From Dyella sedimenti (lineage in GTDB: Bacteria > Pseudomonadota > Gammaproteobacteria > Xanthomonadales > Rhodanobacteraceae), in assembly GCF_022760995.1 (NCBI RefSeq), contig NZ_JAKWJO010000001.1, positions 124,001 to 188,000 of the forward strand: a stretch of DNA of 64,000 bases, read 5' to 3'. Shown piece by piece: positions 26,194 to 35,756 of this stretch (within the stretch, counting starts at the first letter, position 1; each line of letters starts with the position of its first letter). The translations under genes and the position numbers were made by a program. A model generated the notes under the pieces. That model worked only from the letters and a program-made list of their open reading frames with translations. It was not told the origin of the DNA and searched no databases.

Positions 26194-27111
26194 ATGAAGC
26201 TACTGATCGACACCGACCCCGGCGTGGACGACGCGCTGGCCATCCTGATGGCCCATGCGCATGCCGACGTGCTGGGGCTGACCATCGGCGCCGGAAACGT
26301 GGGCCTGGGCCATACCGTGCGCAACGCGCGCACCCTGGTGGACCTGGTGGGCGTAGCCACGCCGGTGTTCGCCGGCTGCCCGAGCCCGTTGGTGCGCCTG
26401 CCGGAAGAGGACGCGGTGCACGTGCACGGCGCCGATGGCCTGGGCGACGTCGGCTTCCCGGAGCCGAAGGCGGTGGCCGCCGATGAGCACGCCGTGCACG
26501 CCATCCTGCGCCTCACCCGCGAGCAGCCCGGCCTGACCCTGGTGGCGCTGGGGCCGCTGACCAACCTGGCGCTGGCCGTGCGGCTCGATCCGAGCCTGCC
26601 GCAGCGCGTGCAGCGACTGGTCATCATGGGCGGCGCGGTCACCGGCCTGGGCAACACCGGCAAGATCCCCGCCGAGTTCAATATCGGCTTCGATCCGGAG
26701 GCGGCGCACGTGGTGTTCGAGGCGTTTTCGCGCTTCGACCTGGTCGACTGGGAAGTGGTGCTGCGCCATGCCTTCGACGACGAGGCATTCAATGGCTGGC
26801 TGGCGGCAGGCGACCGGCGCGCGACCTTCTTCGAACAGGTGTTCCGCACGGCGCGTGCCTTCAACGCCAAGCGCGGCCGCCGTGGCGTGATCGCCGCCGA
26901 TGCGCTGGCCATGGCGGTGGCGATCGATCCCTCCATCGTCACGCGCGCGGAAGAACGCCATGTGGCGGTGGAACTGGACGGTCGCCTGACCCGCGGCGCC
27001 ACCGTGGTGGACTGGACCGACCGCCTGGGCCGGCCGGCCCAGGCCCGCATCGTGATGTCGGTGGACCAGGAGCGCTTCGCGGCCATGGTGCGCCGGGCAC
27101 TGGGCGCCTGA
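26194..27111 (+). CDS. Inosine/uridine-preferring nucleoside hydrolase
   Basis: A 305-residue enzyme of the IUNH family that splits ribonucleosides into base and ribose. The Ca2+/ribose motif is at the N-terminus: LLIDTDPGVDDALAIL (D-x-D-x3-DD). Other motifs are VHGADGLGDVGFPEP, LVALGPLTNLALAVRLDP, VQRLVIMGGAVTGLGNTGKIPAEFNIGFDPEAAHVVF and AADALAMAVAIDP. No signal peptide, so cytosolic. The start at 26194 is required by the conserved first strand (MKLLIDTDPG); an in-frame ATG at 26104 would add a Ser/His-Pro tail encoded by the hexamer array and is unlikely. Substrate preference cannot be read from sequence. Confidence 0.92.
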   Translation: MKLLIDTDPGVDDALAILMAHAHADVLGLTIGAGNVGLGHTVRNARTLVDLVGVATPVFAGCPSPLVRLPEEDAVHVHGADGLGDVGFPEPKAVAADEHAVHAILRLTREQPGLTLVALGPLTNLALAVRLDPSLPQRVQRLVIMGGAVTGLGNTGKIPAEFNIGFDPEAAHVVFEAFSRFDLVDWEVVLRHAFDDEAFNGWLAAGDRRATFFEQVFRTARAFNAKRGRRGVIAADALAMAVAIDPSIVTRAEERHVAVELDGRLTRGATVVDWTDRLGRPAQARIVMSVDQERFAAMVRRALGA

Positions 27112-27143
27112 AACAGCGTCCCCGCGCCAAGTCACTGAGCTAC

Positions 27144-27173
27144 TTGCCAATGGCTTGGGCCCATGGTTAAAAT
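27144..27173 (+). promoter_or_regulatory. Probable sigma70 promoter of rpmE2
   Basis: TTGCCA at 27144-27149 and TAAAAT at 27168-27173 with an 18-base spacer. Transcription would start near 27180, about 27 bases before the ATG. Confidence 0.6.
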
Positions 27174-27206
27174 ACCGCTCTTTTCACCCACCGCTTTGAG
27201 TCAGTC

Positions 27207-27452
27207 ATGAAGCCCGATACCCATCCGAATTATCGCCCGGTGGTGTTCCAGGATCTGTCGTCCGACTTCGCGTTCCTGACGCGTTCGACGATTGCCACCA
27301 AGGAAACCGTCAAGTGGCAGGACGGCAACGAGTACCCGCTGGTCAAGGTGGATATCTCCAGCCATTCGCATCCGTTCTACACCGGCAAGCAGAAGTCGCT
27401 GGACACCGGCGGCCGCGTCGACAAGTTCCGTCGCCGCTACGCGCAGAAGTAA
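27207..27452 (+). CDS. rpmE2: 50S ribosomal protein bL31, type B
   Basis: An 81-residue bL31 protein. [20 protein letters not shown], the [17 protein letters not shown] segment and the [14 protein letters not shown] end are the type B hallmarks. There is no CxxC zinc motif, which separates it from the zinc-binding type A paralogue (RpmE). In organisms with both, type B is induced under zinc limitation; here no Zur-like operator was evident in the short leader, and a housekeeping-type promoter precedes it. A terminator follows. Confidence 0.96.
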   Translation: MKPDTHPNYRPVVFQDLSSDFAFLTRSTIATKETVKWQDGNEYPLVKVDISSHSHPFYTGKQKSLDTGGRVDKFRRRYAQK

Positions 27453-27504
27453 TCGCGCGAGGCAGCCTGCGGCTGCCGTGGCGACACGGCGATCGCACGC
27501 ATCC

Positions 27505-27540
27505 ACACGGGGCGGGCCCAGGCTCGCCCCGTGTTTTTTT
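27505..27540 (+). terminator. Rho-independent terminator after rpmE2
   Basis: ACACGGGGCG (27505-27514) and CGCCCCGTGT (27525-27534) form a 10-bp stem with a 10-base loop, and the right arm runs directly into a T-tract to 27540. It ends the rpmE2 transcript and insulates gltA. Confidence 0.9.
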
Positions 27541-27586
27541 GCGCCTGGCATCCGACCATCCGCTAGGGCATGTTGGCTGAACGATA

Positions 27587-27595
27587 TGCGATAAT
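27587..27595 (+). promoter_or_regulatory. Probable extended -10 promoter of gltA
   Basis: TGC-GATAAT at 27587-27595 is an extended -10 element. No good -35 box lies at the right spacing (TTGGCT at 27573 is too close), as is usual for extended -10 promoters. It leaves a leader of about 100 bases before the gltA start. Confidence 0.45.
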
Positions 27596-27705
27596 GGGCG
27601 GCGAGGTGTCGCAGCCATCCCCCCCATGCGACACCAATCCTACCTCGCCGGTCACCTCGGTCGACCCGAGACGCCGGCGACGACATTTCGTGAAGGAGGT
27701 TTTCC

Positions 27706-29001
27706 GTGTCCGATTCCAAGATCGTCAAGTTGGTGGATGAGTCGACCAGCCGCAGCAGCGAACTGCCCCTGCTCAGCGGCACCCTGGGTCCCGCATGCAT
27801 CGACATCGGCACGCTGTACAAGGACACGGGCCACTTCACCTACGACCCGGGTTACGGCAGCACCGCCAGCACCAAGAGCGCCATCACCTACATCGATGGC
27901 GACGAGGGCGTGCTGCTCTACCGCGGCTACCCGATCGAGCAGCTGGCCGAGAAGTCCAGCTTCCTCGAAGTGGCCTACCTGCTGCTCAACGGCGAGCTGC
28001 CCTCCAAGGGCCAGTTCACCCAGTTCGAAGACCAGATCACGCATCACACGATGATGCACGAGTCCCTGAAGGACTTCTTCAAGGGCTTCCACCACGACGC
28101 GCACCCGATGGCCATGCTGGCCGCCTCGGTGGCCTCGCTGTCGGCCTTCTACCATGACGACATCGACGTGGATAACGCCGAGGACCGCAAGCTGGCCGCG
28201 ATCCGCCTGATCGCCAAGATGCCGACCATCGCCGCCGCCTGCTACCGCTACTCGATTGGCTGGCCGTTCCGCTATCCGCGCAACAACCTCGAGTACGTCG
28301 ACCGCTTCCTGCACATGATGTTCGAGGTGCCGAGCGAGCCGCTGGAACTGAGCCCGGTCGCCGCCAAGGCGCTGGACCTCCTGTTCATCCTGCACGCCGA
28401 CCACGAGCAGAACGCCTCCACCTCGACGGTGCGCCTGGTCGGCTCGACCGGCGCCAACCCGTACGCCTCCATCGCCGCGGGCATCACCGCGCTGTGGGGC
28501 CCCGCGCATGGCGGCGCCAACGAGGCGGTGCTCAAGATGCTCGAGGAGATCGGCACGGCCGACAAGGTCGAGACCGCCGTCAAGCGCGCCAAGGACAAGA
28601 ACGACAACTTCCGCCTGATGGGCTTCGGCCATCGCGTGTACAAGAACTTCGACCCGCGTGCCAAGATCATCCGCGAGATGACCCACAAGGTGCTGGGCGA
28701 GCTGGGCGTCAACGACCCGCTGCTTGAAGTGGCGATGAAGCTGGAAGAGGCGGCGCTGAAGGACGATTACTTCGTCGAGCGCAAGCTGTACCCGAACGTC
28801 GACTTCTACTCGGGCATCATCTACAAGGCGCTCGGCATCCCGACCGAGATGTTCACCGTGATGTTCGCCATCGCGCGCACCGCCGGCTGGATCGCGCACT
28901 GGATCGAGCAGCACGAGACCCCAGGCTCGCGCATCGGCCGTCCGCGCCAGATCTACACCGGCGCCAACGTGCGCGACTACGTGGCGGCGGACAAGCGCTG
29001 A
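27706..29001 (+). CDS. gltA: Type II citrate synthase
   Basis: A 431-residue citrate synthase that condenses oxaloacetate and acetyl-CoA at the entry of the TCA cycle; length and motifs are those of the NADH-sensitive hexameric type of Gram-negative bacteria. Seen are [59 protein letters not shown] (catalytic His), [15 protein letters not shown] (catalytic His) and [15 protein letters not shown], with the catalytic Asp in the NVDFYSG segment. The start is GTG at 27706 with a very strong AAGGAGGT 6 bases upstream. It is a single-gene unit between two terminators. Confidence 0.98.
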   Translation: MSDSKIVKLVDESTSRSSELPLLSGTLGPACIDIGTLYKDTGHFTYDPGYGSTASTKSAITYIDGDEGVLLYRGYPIEQLAEKSSFLEVAYLLLNGELPSKGQFTQFEDQITHHTMMHESLKDFFKGFHHDAHPMAMLAASVASLSAFYHDDIDVDNAEDRKLAAIRLIAKMPTIAAACYRYSIGWPFRYPRNNLEYVDRFLHMMFEVPSEPLELSPVAAKALDLLFILHADHEQNASTSTVRLVGSTGANPYASIAAGITALWGPAHGGANEAVLKMLEEIGTADKVETAVKRAKDKNDNFRLMGFGHRVYKNFDPRAKIIREMTHKVLGELGVNDPLLEVAMKLEEAALKDDYFVERKLYPNVDFYSGIIYKALGIPTEMFTVMFAIARTAGWIAHWIEQHETPGSRIGRPRQIYTGANVRDYVAADKR

Positions 29002-29020
29002 GCGCGTTCGAAGTTGCGGT

Positions 29021-29058
29021 AAAAAGAAACGCCCCGGCTTGCCGGGGCGTTTCTTTTT
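29021..29058. terminator. Strong bidirectional terminator after gltA
   Basis: AAAAAGAAACGCCCCGGC (29021-29038) and GCCGGGGCGTTTCTTTTT (29041-29058) form a perfect 18-bp inverted repeat with a 2-base loop. A- and T-runs on opposite arms allow use from both sides: gltA from the left and the leftward genes from the right. Confidence 0.93.
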
Positions 29059-29187
29059 GGGGATGGGTAGTGGGGGCGCCCAGACCGACCATCTGGGGGA
29101 CCACGAAGCCACGCCATGAAAAGCACATTTGTCGCGGCAACGATGCTCCCTCTGGACGCCGGTCTGGGCGCCCCGCTATCCATCCCC
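29059..29187. repeat. 129-bp element with 29-base imperfect terminal inverted repeats
   Basis: The left arm 29059-29087 (GGGGATGGGTAG... ending GGGCGCCCAGACCG) and the right arm 29160-29187 read inverted match at about 26 of 29 positions, with one indel. The 72 bases between them pair poorly. It fills the whole gap between the gltA terminator and the stop of the convergent gene at 29195. A 28-codon open frame (29116-29202) runs out of it, but it has no nearby ribosome-binding site. It could be a MITE-like remnant or a structured transcript end; no transposase or clear target duplication is seen. Confidence 0.65.
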
Positions 29188-29194
29188 ATCCCGC

Positions 29195-29869
29195 TTACCT
29201 GAACGCCGCCGACATCATCCGCTCGAACTCATCGTCATTTTCAGCCGAGGCCAGCAGCTCCTCCACGGCCGCCAGCGAGGCGCGCCGCATCGGCTTCTCG
29301 TCGACCCGGTCCAGCGGCGGCTGGCGCAGCGCGTCGTGCGGCAACACGGTGATGTCGAAGGGCAGGCCGTCGGCGGCGAACAGCAGCACGGGGTATTCGG
29401 CCTGCTCGTCGCGCTTGGTGCGCAGCCGCCGGGTCTGCTGGGTCAGCGGCACGCCGCGCTCCTCGAGGAACAGCACGACGGCTTCCGGCGTGTCGCTGAA
29501 CACATGCAGGCATACGGCGGAATGGGCGTCGGCCGTGCCTTCGAGCACCGCGCCGACCAGGCGCGGCTCGAAGCGCTCGAGGAAGCGCATCGCCTCGGCC
29601 GCGGCCTCGCGGCGCTCCTGCAGCAGTTGCGGATGGGTGTCGGCGTGGAAGATGCGCTGATGTTCGCGCAGCGCCTGCTCGATCTCGTTGTTGCGCGGCA
29701 GGGCCTGCGCATCGAGGATGCCAAGCCGCTCGGCGGCCTTGACCTTGGCGTGGTGGAAGTCACGGATGCCGTGTTCGCTCATCAGCCGCGCCGCCTCCTG
29801 GGCGACGCGCAGACGATTGCGCTGAAGACGGTCCTGCGCGTGGATGCGATGGTGTTGGCCGCGTGCCAT
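29195..29869 (-). CDS. Conserved hypothetical protein, possible nucleotidyltransferase-like fold
   Basis: A 224-residue soluble protein. The N-terminal region (about 1-90) is helical and basic (HAQDRLQRNRLRVAQEAARLM, DFHHAKVKAAERLG). The middle segment LVGAVLEGTADAHSAVCLHVFSD, with later EYPVLLFAADGLPFDITVLP, looks like the strand pattern of the minimal nucleotidyltransferase fold, but the Gly-Ser and paired Asp motif of active enzymes is not clear. The C-terminus is acidic (ENDDEFERMM). The start at 29869 is preferred because upstream in-frame sequence overlaps the mrcA end region and is low complexity. It lies 82 bases after the mrcA stop on the same strand, so it may share that transcript. 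Function is not known. Confidence 0.75.
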   Translation of the reverse strand: MARGQHHRIHAQDRLQRNRLRVAQEAARLMSEHGIRDFHHAKVKAAERLGILDAQALPRNNEIEQALREHQRIFHADTHPQLLQERREAAAEAMRFLERFEPRLVGAVLEGTADAHSAVCLHVFSDTPEAVVLFLEERGVPLTQQTRRLRTKRDEQAEYPVLLFAADGLPFDITVLPHDALRQPPLDRVDEKPMRRASLAAVEELLASAENDDEFERMMSAAFR

Positions 29870-29951
29870 GCCTGTTTCCTCCGGCAATCTGGCGTTCGCC
29901 ATGGGCGAACGCGGGCGGCAGCCAAGGGGCGGAGCCTGCGGCTGCCGACGA

Positions 29952-32453
29952 TTAGAAGATGTCGTAGGCGTGCTGCTGGTCCTTGTCCTCCTGCTGCTGG
30001 TTGGCCTGATTGCGTAGCCGGTCCACGTCCTCGACCTTGAAGATCTCGGGCATGCTGTTCGGATCGCCCGCATCGGCCGGCAGGCCGCTGGAGCGGTCGA
30101 TCTGTACCGTAGTGATACCGGGCGGCATCGGCAAGAGCGAGGATGGCTGGCCCTTCAGCGCGGCGCCCATGTAGGACATCCAGATCGGCAGGGCCGCCTT
30201 GGCGCCGAATTCACCCTTGCCCAGCGAGCTGAAGTCGTCGAAACCCACCCATACCGTGGTGACCAGGGCGCCGTTGAAGCCGGCGAACCAGGCGTCGCGG
30301 TGGTCGTTGGTGGAGCCGGTCTTGCCGGCCAGGTCGTCACGCCCCAGCGCCGCGACCGCCGCGCCGGTGCCGCGCTTGACCACGTCCTGCATCAGCGAGG
30401 TGATCAGGTAGTCGTTGCGTACGTCGATGACCTGGGGAGCGAGCACGGGCGGGTGGGAACCCTCGCCGTGCGCGTCGGCTGGCAGCACGGCGTCGCCGAC
30501 CCCGGCGACGCTGCCCGGCACGGCCGGTGCGCCCGACGCGGTGGCCGCGGCCACCGCGTTGACCGGCGTGGCGGCGCCGTTGGCGGGCGGCGGGCCCGGC
30601 GGACGGGTGTCCAGCAGGCGCTCGGCGCAGGTGCGGCAGGCCCTGGCGGGATTGGCCTGGTAGACCGGCTTGCCGTCGCGGTCGTCGATCTCGCTGATGA
30701 AGTACGGCGTGACCAGGTAGCCGCCATTGGCGAACACCGCATAGCCGCGCGCCATGCCCATCGGTGATACGGAGGCCGTGCCCAGCGCCATCGACAGGTT
30801 GCTGGGCAGCGAATCCAGGCTGAAGCCGAAGCGGGTCACGTAGTCGCGGGCGTAGCGCACGCCGATCGCATCGAGCAGGCGCACCGAGACCAGGTTCTTG
30901 GACTGCACCAGCGCCTCGCGCAGCCGGATCGGGCCGTCGAACTTGTCATCGTCGTTGGAGGGCGTCCACAGGCCGCCCGGACGCGAGGGGTCGGGCAGGG
31001 CGAGCGGCGCGTCGTTGACGATGGAGGCCGGGGTGAAGCCGCGCTCGAACGCCGCCGAATAGATGAACGGCTTGAAGCTCGAGCCCGGCTGGCGAGCCGC
31101 CATCACGGCGCGGTTGAACTTGCTGCGCAGGAAGTTGAAGCCGCCGACCAGGGCCTGCAGCGAACCGTCCTCCGGGCTGATCGAGGCCAGGGCGGCCTGG
31201 GCTGCCGGGATCTGGGTCAGCTGCCAGCTGCCCTTCTCGTCCCGCGCCAGGCGCACGATGTCGCCTCTCTTGAGCAGGGCGGACACGCTCTTGGGATGGA
31301 TCCAGGCCATCGCGTCCAGGCCCAGCTTCACCGGCTCGCGGCTGGCCAGGTAGATGCCGGCCTCGCCGGCCGATACCTCGGTCACGATGCCCGGCTGCAT
31401 GCCGGAAATGTCCGTATAGCCGGCCAGGGCGCGGTCCAGGTCCTCGGTGCTGGCCTCGGCGGCCAGTTCCTGGTGGGCCTCGGGGCCGCGCCAGCCATGG
31501 CGGTGGTCGTACTCGACCAGGCCCGCCCGCACCGCGTCCACGGCGGCTTGCTGGCGATCGCTCAGGATGGTGGTCTTGACCACGTAGCCCTCGGTGAGGG
31601 CGTCATTGCCCAGGCGGTCGAGCACCTGCAGGCGCACCATCTCGGCCAGGTAGGGAGCATCCACCTCGATCGGCGGCTCATGCGGCGAGGCGTTGTTCGG
31701 TTCGGCGATGGCCTGCTCGTACTCGGCCTTGCTGATGTAGTGGTTCTCCAGCATCTGCCCCAGCACCCAGTTGCGGCGGGCCAGCATGCGCTTGGGACTG
31801 TTCAGCGGGTTGACCACCGAGGGCAGTTGGAAGGTGGAGGCCAGGGTGGCGCATTCGGCCACGCTCAGTTGATCCAGGCTCTTGCCGTAGTAGTACGAGG
31901 CCGCCGCCGCCACGCCGTAGGAGCGGTGGCCGAGGAACATCTTGTTGAGATAGAGCTCCAGGATCTGGTCCTTGGTCAGCTCGCTCTCCATGCGCAGGGC
32001 GATGAAGATCTCGGTCAGCTTGCGCGAATAGAGCTTTTCCGGGCTCAGGAAGAAGTTGCGCGCCACCTGCTGGGTAATGGTGGAGCCACCCGGTCCCTTG
32101 TCGCCGCCGGAGATGATCACGTGCCAGCCGGCGCGGGCGATGCCATGCCAGTCCACGCCCGGATGCTGGTAGAAGCCGGCATCCTCGGCGGCCAGCACAG
32201 CATGCTTGAGGCGCTCGGGCACGTCGCCGATGGCGACGGGGATGCGCCGCGTCTCGCCGAAGCTCGCGATCAGCTTGCCGTCGGCGGTGAGCACCCGCAG
32301 CGGCACCTGCATGTGGTAGTCCTTGAGGACGGCGACCGAGGGGAGGCGAGGGGAAATCAGCCAATAAGCCACGCCGATCGCCGCGACACCCAGCAGCAAA
32401 CCCGTGAAAGCCAGGATCAGGACCCAGCGCAGCAACCGCTTCAGAATTTGCAT
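29952..32453 (-). CDS. mrcA: Penicillin-binding protein 1A (bifunctional peptidoglycan synthase)
   Basis: An 833-residue class A PBP. One N-terminal membrane helix (about residues 11-33), then the GT51 glycosyltransferase domain with EDAGFYQHPGVDW (catalytic Glu), GGSTITQQVARNFFL, RKLTEIFIALRMES and LELYLNKMFLGHRSYGV; a PBP1A-type OB insert; and the transpeptidase domain with the S-x-x-K motif in RQPGSSFKPF, SKN in LVQSKNLVSVR and KTG in LAGKTGSTNDHRDAWF. A Pro/Ala-rich insertion lies between the SKN and KTG motifs. The C-terminal tail is rich in Gln/Asp. The start at 32453 gives MQILKRLLRWVLIL; an upstream frame extension is Cys-rich and non-conserved. It is divergent from pilMNOPQ, an order conserved in Pseudomonas and Xanthomonas. 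On the minus strand TATACT at 32498-32493 could be its -10 box, without a good -35. Confidence 0.96.
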   Translation of the reverse strand: MQILKRLLRWVLILAFTGLLLGVAAIGVAYWLISPRLPSVAVLKDYHMQVPLRVLTADGKLIASFGETRRIPVAIGDVPERLKHAVLAAEDAGFYQHPGVDWHGIARAGWHVIISGGDKGPGGSTITQQVARNFFLSPEKLYSRKLTEIFIALRMESELTKDQILELYLNKMFLGHRSYGVAAAASYYYGKSLDQLSVAECATLASTFQLPSVVNPLNSPKRMLARRNWVLGQMLENHYISKAEYEQAIAEPNNASPHEPPIEVDAPYLAEMVRLQVLDRLGNDALTEGYVVKTTILSDRQQAAVDAVRAGLVEYDHRHGWRGPEAHQELAAEASTEDLDRALAGYTDISGMQPGIVTEVSAGEAGIYLASREPVKLGLDAMAWIHPKSVSALLKRGDIVRLARDEKGSWQLTQIPAAQAALASISPEDGSLQALVGGFNFLRSKFNRAVMAARQPGSSFKPFIYSAAFERGFTPASIVNDAPLALPDPSRPGGLWTPSNDDDKFDGPIRLREALVQSKNLVSVRLLDAIGVRYARDYVTRFGFSLDSLPSNLSMALGTASVSPMGMARGYAVFANGGYLVTPYFISEIDDRDGKPVYQANPARACRTCAERLLDTRPPGPPPANGAATPVNAVAAATASGAPAVPGSVAGVGDAVLPADAHGEGSHPPVLAPQVIDVRNDYLITSLMQDVVKRGTGAAVAALGRDDLAGKTGSTNDHRDAWFAGFNGALVTTVWVGFDDFSSLGKGEFGAKAALPIWMSYMGAALKGQPSSLLPMPPGITTVQIDRSSGLPADAGDPNSMPEIFKVEDVDRLRNQANQQQEDKDQQHAYDIF

Positions 32454-32616
32454 GATGTGGATGTTTGCGAGACGTAAGTCAAAACAACACAGAGTATAGA
32501 TGTTGCAGTATCCCCGGCATGAACCGAGGGCGTCACAGCAAGAAGCAGGCCATTGGCCGGATGACTCAAGTGTGGATGCCGTCACGCGAATGAGTCGAGA
32601 AAACGCTCGTAGGCCA

Positions 32617-32645
32617 TTGCCAATACGTTAATTTTTGGATTTAAT
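32617..32645 (+). promoter_or_regulatory. Probable sigma70 promoter of the pilMNOPQ operon
   Basis: TTGCCA at 32617-32622 and TTTAAT at 32640-32645 with an ideal 17-base spacer in an AT-rich patch. Transcription would start near 32652, about 50 bases before the pil[19 protein letters not shown] precedes that start. Confidence 0.65.
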
Positions 32646-32666
32646 GCCGAAGCGCATCCCGCCTAA

Positions 32667-33760
<1,094 letters not shown>

Positions 33761-33761
<1 letters not shown>

Positions 33762-34510
33762 TGGCACACATCAACCTACTTCCGTGGCGCGCCGAGCGCC
33801 GCAAGCAGCGCGAGCGCGAGTTCTTCATGCAACTGGGCGCGGCCTTCGTGGCGGCGCTGCTGGTGCTGTTCGTGTGGGCGTTCTGGATGGGCCAGCGCAT
33901 CGACAACCAGAACGATCGCAACGCCTACCTGCAGGGCGAGATCAAGCAGCTCGACGAGCGGCTGGCCAAGATCAAGGACCTGGACAAGGTGCGCGACCGC
34001 CTGCTGGCCCGCAAGCAGATCATCGAGCAGTTGCAGGCCAACCGCTCGCAGATGGTCCACCTGTTCGACGAGCTGGTGAAGACCATCCCGGCCAGTGCGC
34101 GCCTGGGCAGCCTCAAGCAGGTGGGCGATTCCATGACCCTGGAAGGCGTGGCCCAGTCCAACGCCAGCGTGGCCGAGTACATGCGCAATATCGAGTCCTC
34201 GCCCTGGATGGGACATGCCGACCTGCGCAAGACCGAGAACACCCACGGCGATACCCGCATGCCGTATACGTTCGGCCTGGACGTGGCGCTGAGCCGCCCG
34301 AAATCCGATGAGAGCGGCGATGGCTCGGACAGCGACCGTACGCCGGTCATGCCCGCTTCCAAGCCGGTCCCGGCCGCCACGCCGGCCGCGGCGGGCTCGG
34401 CGGCGCATCCGGCCGCCGCCGAGCAGCCGGCCAAACCCGCGTCCACGGCCACTGCCACGACCGAGGTCAAGCCCGCCGGCACGGCAGGCAACGGGGGGGC
34501 CAAGCCATGA
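33761..34510 (+). CDS. pilN: PilN, inner-membrane alignment subcomplex protein
   Basis: A 249-residue bitopic protein. The conserved PilM-binding tail INLLPWRAERRK is at residues 3-14, followed by one membrane helix (about 22-43), a coiled coil (about 50-95) and the periplasmic ferredoxin-like domain (LEGVAQSNASVAEYMRNIESSPWM, DLRKTE). A long Ala/Pro/Ser-rich tail of about 60 residues follows, longer than in most PilN proteins and likely disordered. It overlaps pilM by 1 base and pilO by 4 bases. Confidence 0.95.
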
Positions 34511-35205
34511 AGTTCCTCAACGACCTGCAGAACCTCGACCGCAACAACATCGGTGGCTGGCCCCAGTCGATCAAGATCTTCTTCACCGCGCTGGTGTTCG
34601 TGCTGGTGATGTTCCTGGGCTGGTATCTCTATGTGAGCGACCAGCAGGACCAGCTCCAGACGGCGGCCGGCAAGGAAGAGCAGCTCAAGAAGGAGTTTTC
34701 CGAGAAGCAGGCCAAATCGGTCAACCTCGAAGCGCTGCAGCAGCAGCTCGACGAGATGCAGGACATGCTGCGCCAGCTGCTGCGCCAGCTGCCCAGCAAG
34801 ACCGAGATGCCCGAGCTGCTGGTGGACATCTCGCAGACGGCGCTGTCGGCGGGCCTGGAGACCGAGCTGTTCCAGCCGGGGCCGGAATCGCCGAAGGATT
34901 TCTACGCCGAGAAGCCGATTCAGCTGCGCATGGTAGGCACCTACCACCAGTTCGGCACCTTCATCAGCGGCGTGGCCTCGCTGCCGCGGGTGGTGATCCT
35001 GACCATGCACGATGTCTCGCTGACGCCGAAGGCCAAGGATCCGAAGTCCGGCGCCGCCACCGGCGGCCAGCTGGTGCTGCAAGGCACGGTCAAGACGTAC
35101 CGCTACCTGGAAGAAGACGAGAGCGCCGAGGCCAAGGCGGCCAATGCCAAGTCGGCGAGCGGCAAGGCACCGGCCAAGCCGGCCAAGACGGGAGGCCGCA
35201 AATGA
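34507..35205 (+). CDS. pilO: PilO, inner-membrane alignment subcomplex protein
   Basis: A 232-residue bitopic protein. The N-terminus MKFLNDLQNLDRNNIGGWP is typical of PilO, followed by a membrane helix (about 22-42), a coiled coil (about 47-95) and a periplasmic domain with LPSKTEMPELLVDISQTALSAGLE, PIQLRMVGTYHQFGTFISGVASLPRVVIL. The C-terminus is Ala/Lys-rich. PilO dimerises with PilN and binds PilP. Overlaps both neighbours by 4 bases. Confidence 0.95.
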   Translation: MKFLNDLQNLDRNNIGGWPQSIKIFFTALVFVLVMFLGWYLYVSDQQDQLQTAAGKEEQLKKEFSEKQAKSVNLEALQQQLDEMQDMLRQLLRQLPSKTEMPELLVDISQTALSAGLETELFQPGPESPKDFYAEKPIQLRMVGTYHQFGTFISGVASLPRVVILTMHDVSLTPKAKDPKSGAATGGQLVLQGTVKTYRYLEEDESAEAKAANAKSASGKAPAKPAKTGGRK

Positions 35206-35738
35206 GCAAGCTGGCTGCCATCAAGCCTGCCGTCATGGCGAAAGCTGCACTGGTGTTCTGCGCCCTCCTCACCCTGGCGGGGTGCAGCGGGCAGGGCGAC
35301 CTGCACCAGTGGGTCGCGCAGGAAAAGCAGAAGAAGGGCGCGCCGATCCCGCCGCTGCCTGTCATCAAGACCTTCGAGACCTTCCAGTACAACGACCAGG
35401 ACAAGCGCGACCCGTTCAGTCCGAGCACGGCCGAGCTGCAGAGCGATGCCGGCAACGGTCCGCGGCCGGACCAGAACCGTGCCAAGGAGCCGCTGGAGAT
35501 GTTCGCGCTGGACAGCCTGAAGATGGTCGGTACGGTCGGTTCCGGACAAAGCATGGAAGTACTGGTGAAGGATCCGGGCGGCGTCATCCATCGCGTCCAT
35601 CGCAATGAATACATGGGCCAGAACTACGGTCGGGTCACCGCGATCAGCGAGGACCATATCGACCTGGAAGAACTGGTTTCCAACGGAAATGGTGGCTGGA
35701 TGGAACGTCCCGCCAGCATCGCGCTCAGCGAGAAATAA
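35202..35738 (+). CDS. pilP: PilP, inner-membrane lipoprotein linking PilNO to the secretin
   Basis: A 178-residue lipoprotein; the signal ends in lipobox LTLAGC. The linker contains the PilO-binding stretch, and the C-terminal beta domain shows RDPFSPS, LEMFALDSLKMVGTVGSGQSMEVLVKDPGGVIHRV and NYGRVTAISEDHIDLEELV, all typical PilP. The start at 35202 overlaps pilO by 4 bases. It contacts the N domains of PilQ. Confidence 0.95.
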   Translation: MSKLAAIKPAVMAKAALVFCALLTLAGCSGQGDLHQWVAQEKQKKGAPIPPLPVIKTFETFQYNDQDKRDPFSPSTAELQSDAGNGPRPDQNRAKEPLEMFALDSLKMVGTVGSGQSMEVLVKDPGGVIHRVHRNEYMGQNYGRVTAISEDHIDLEELVSNGNGGWMERPASIALSEK

Positions 35739-35756
35739 GAAACAGGGGCTGATGCA

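Noticed and set aside
27573-27595. TTGGCT and GATAAT as a standard -35/-10 pair for gltA
   Set aside because: The spacer is only 11 bases; an extended -10 reading (TGC-GATAAT) fits better.
29116-29202. A 28-codon frame starting MKSTFVAATM in the inverted-repeat element
   Set aside because: No Shine-Dalgarno sequence within a useful distance, and the second half is the right arm of the inverted repeat.
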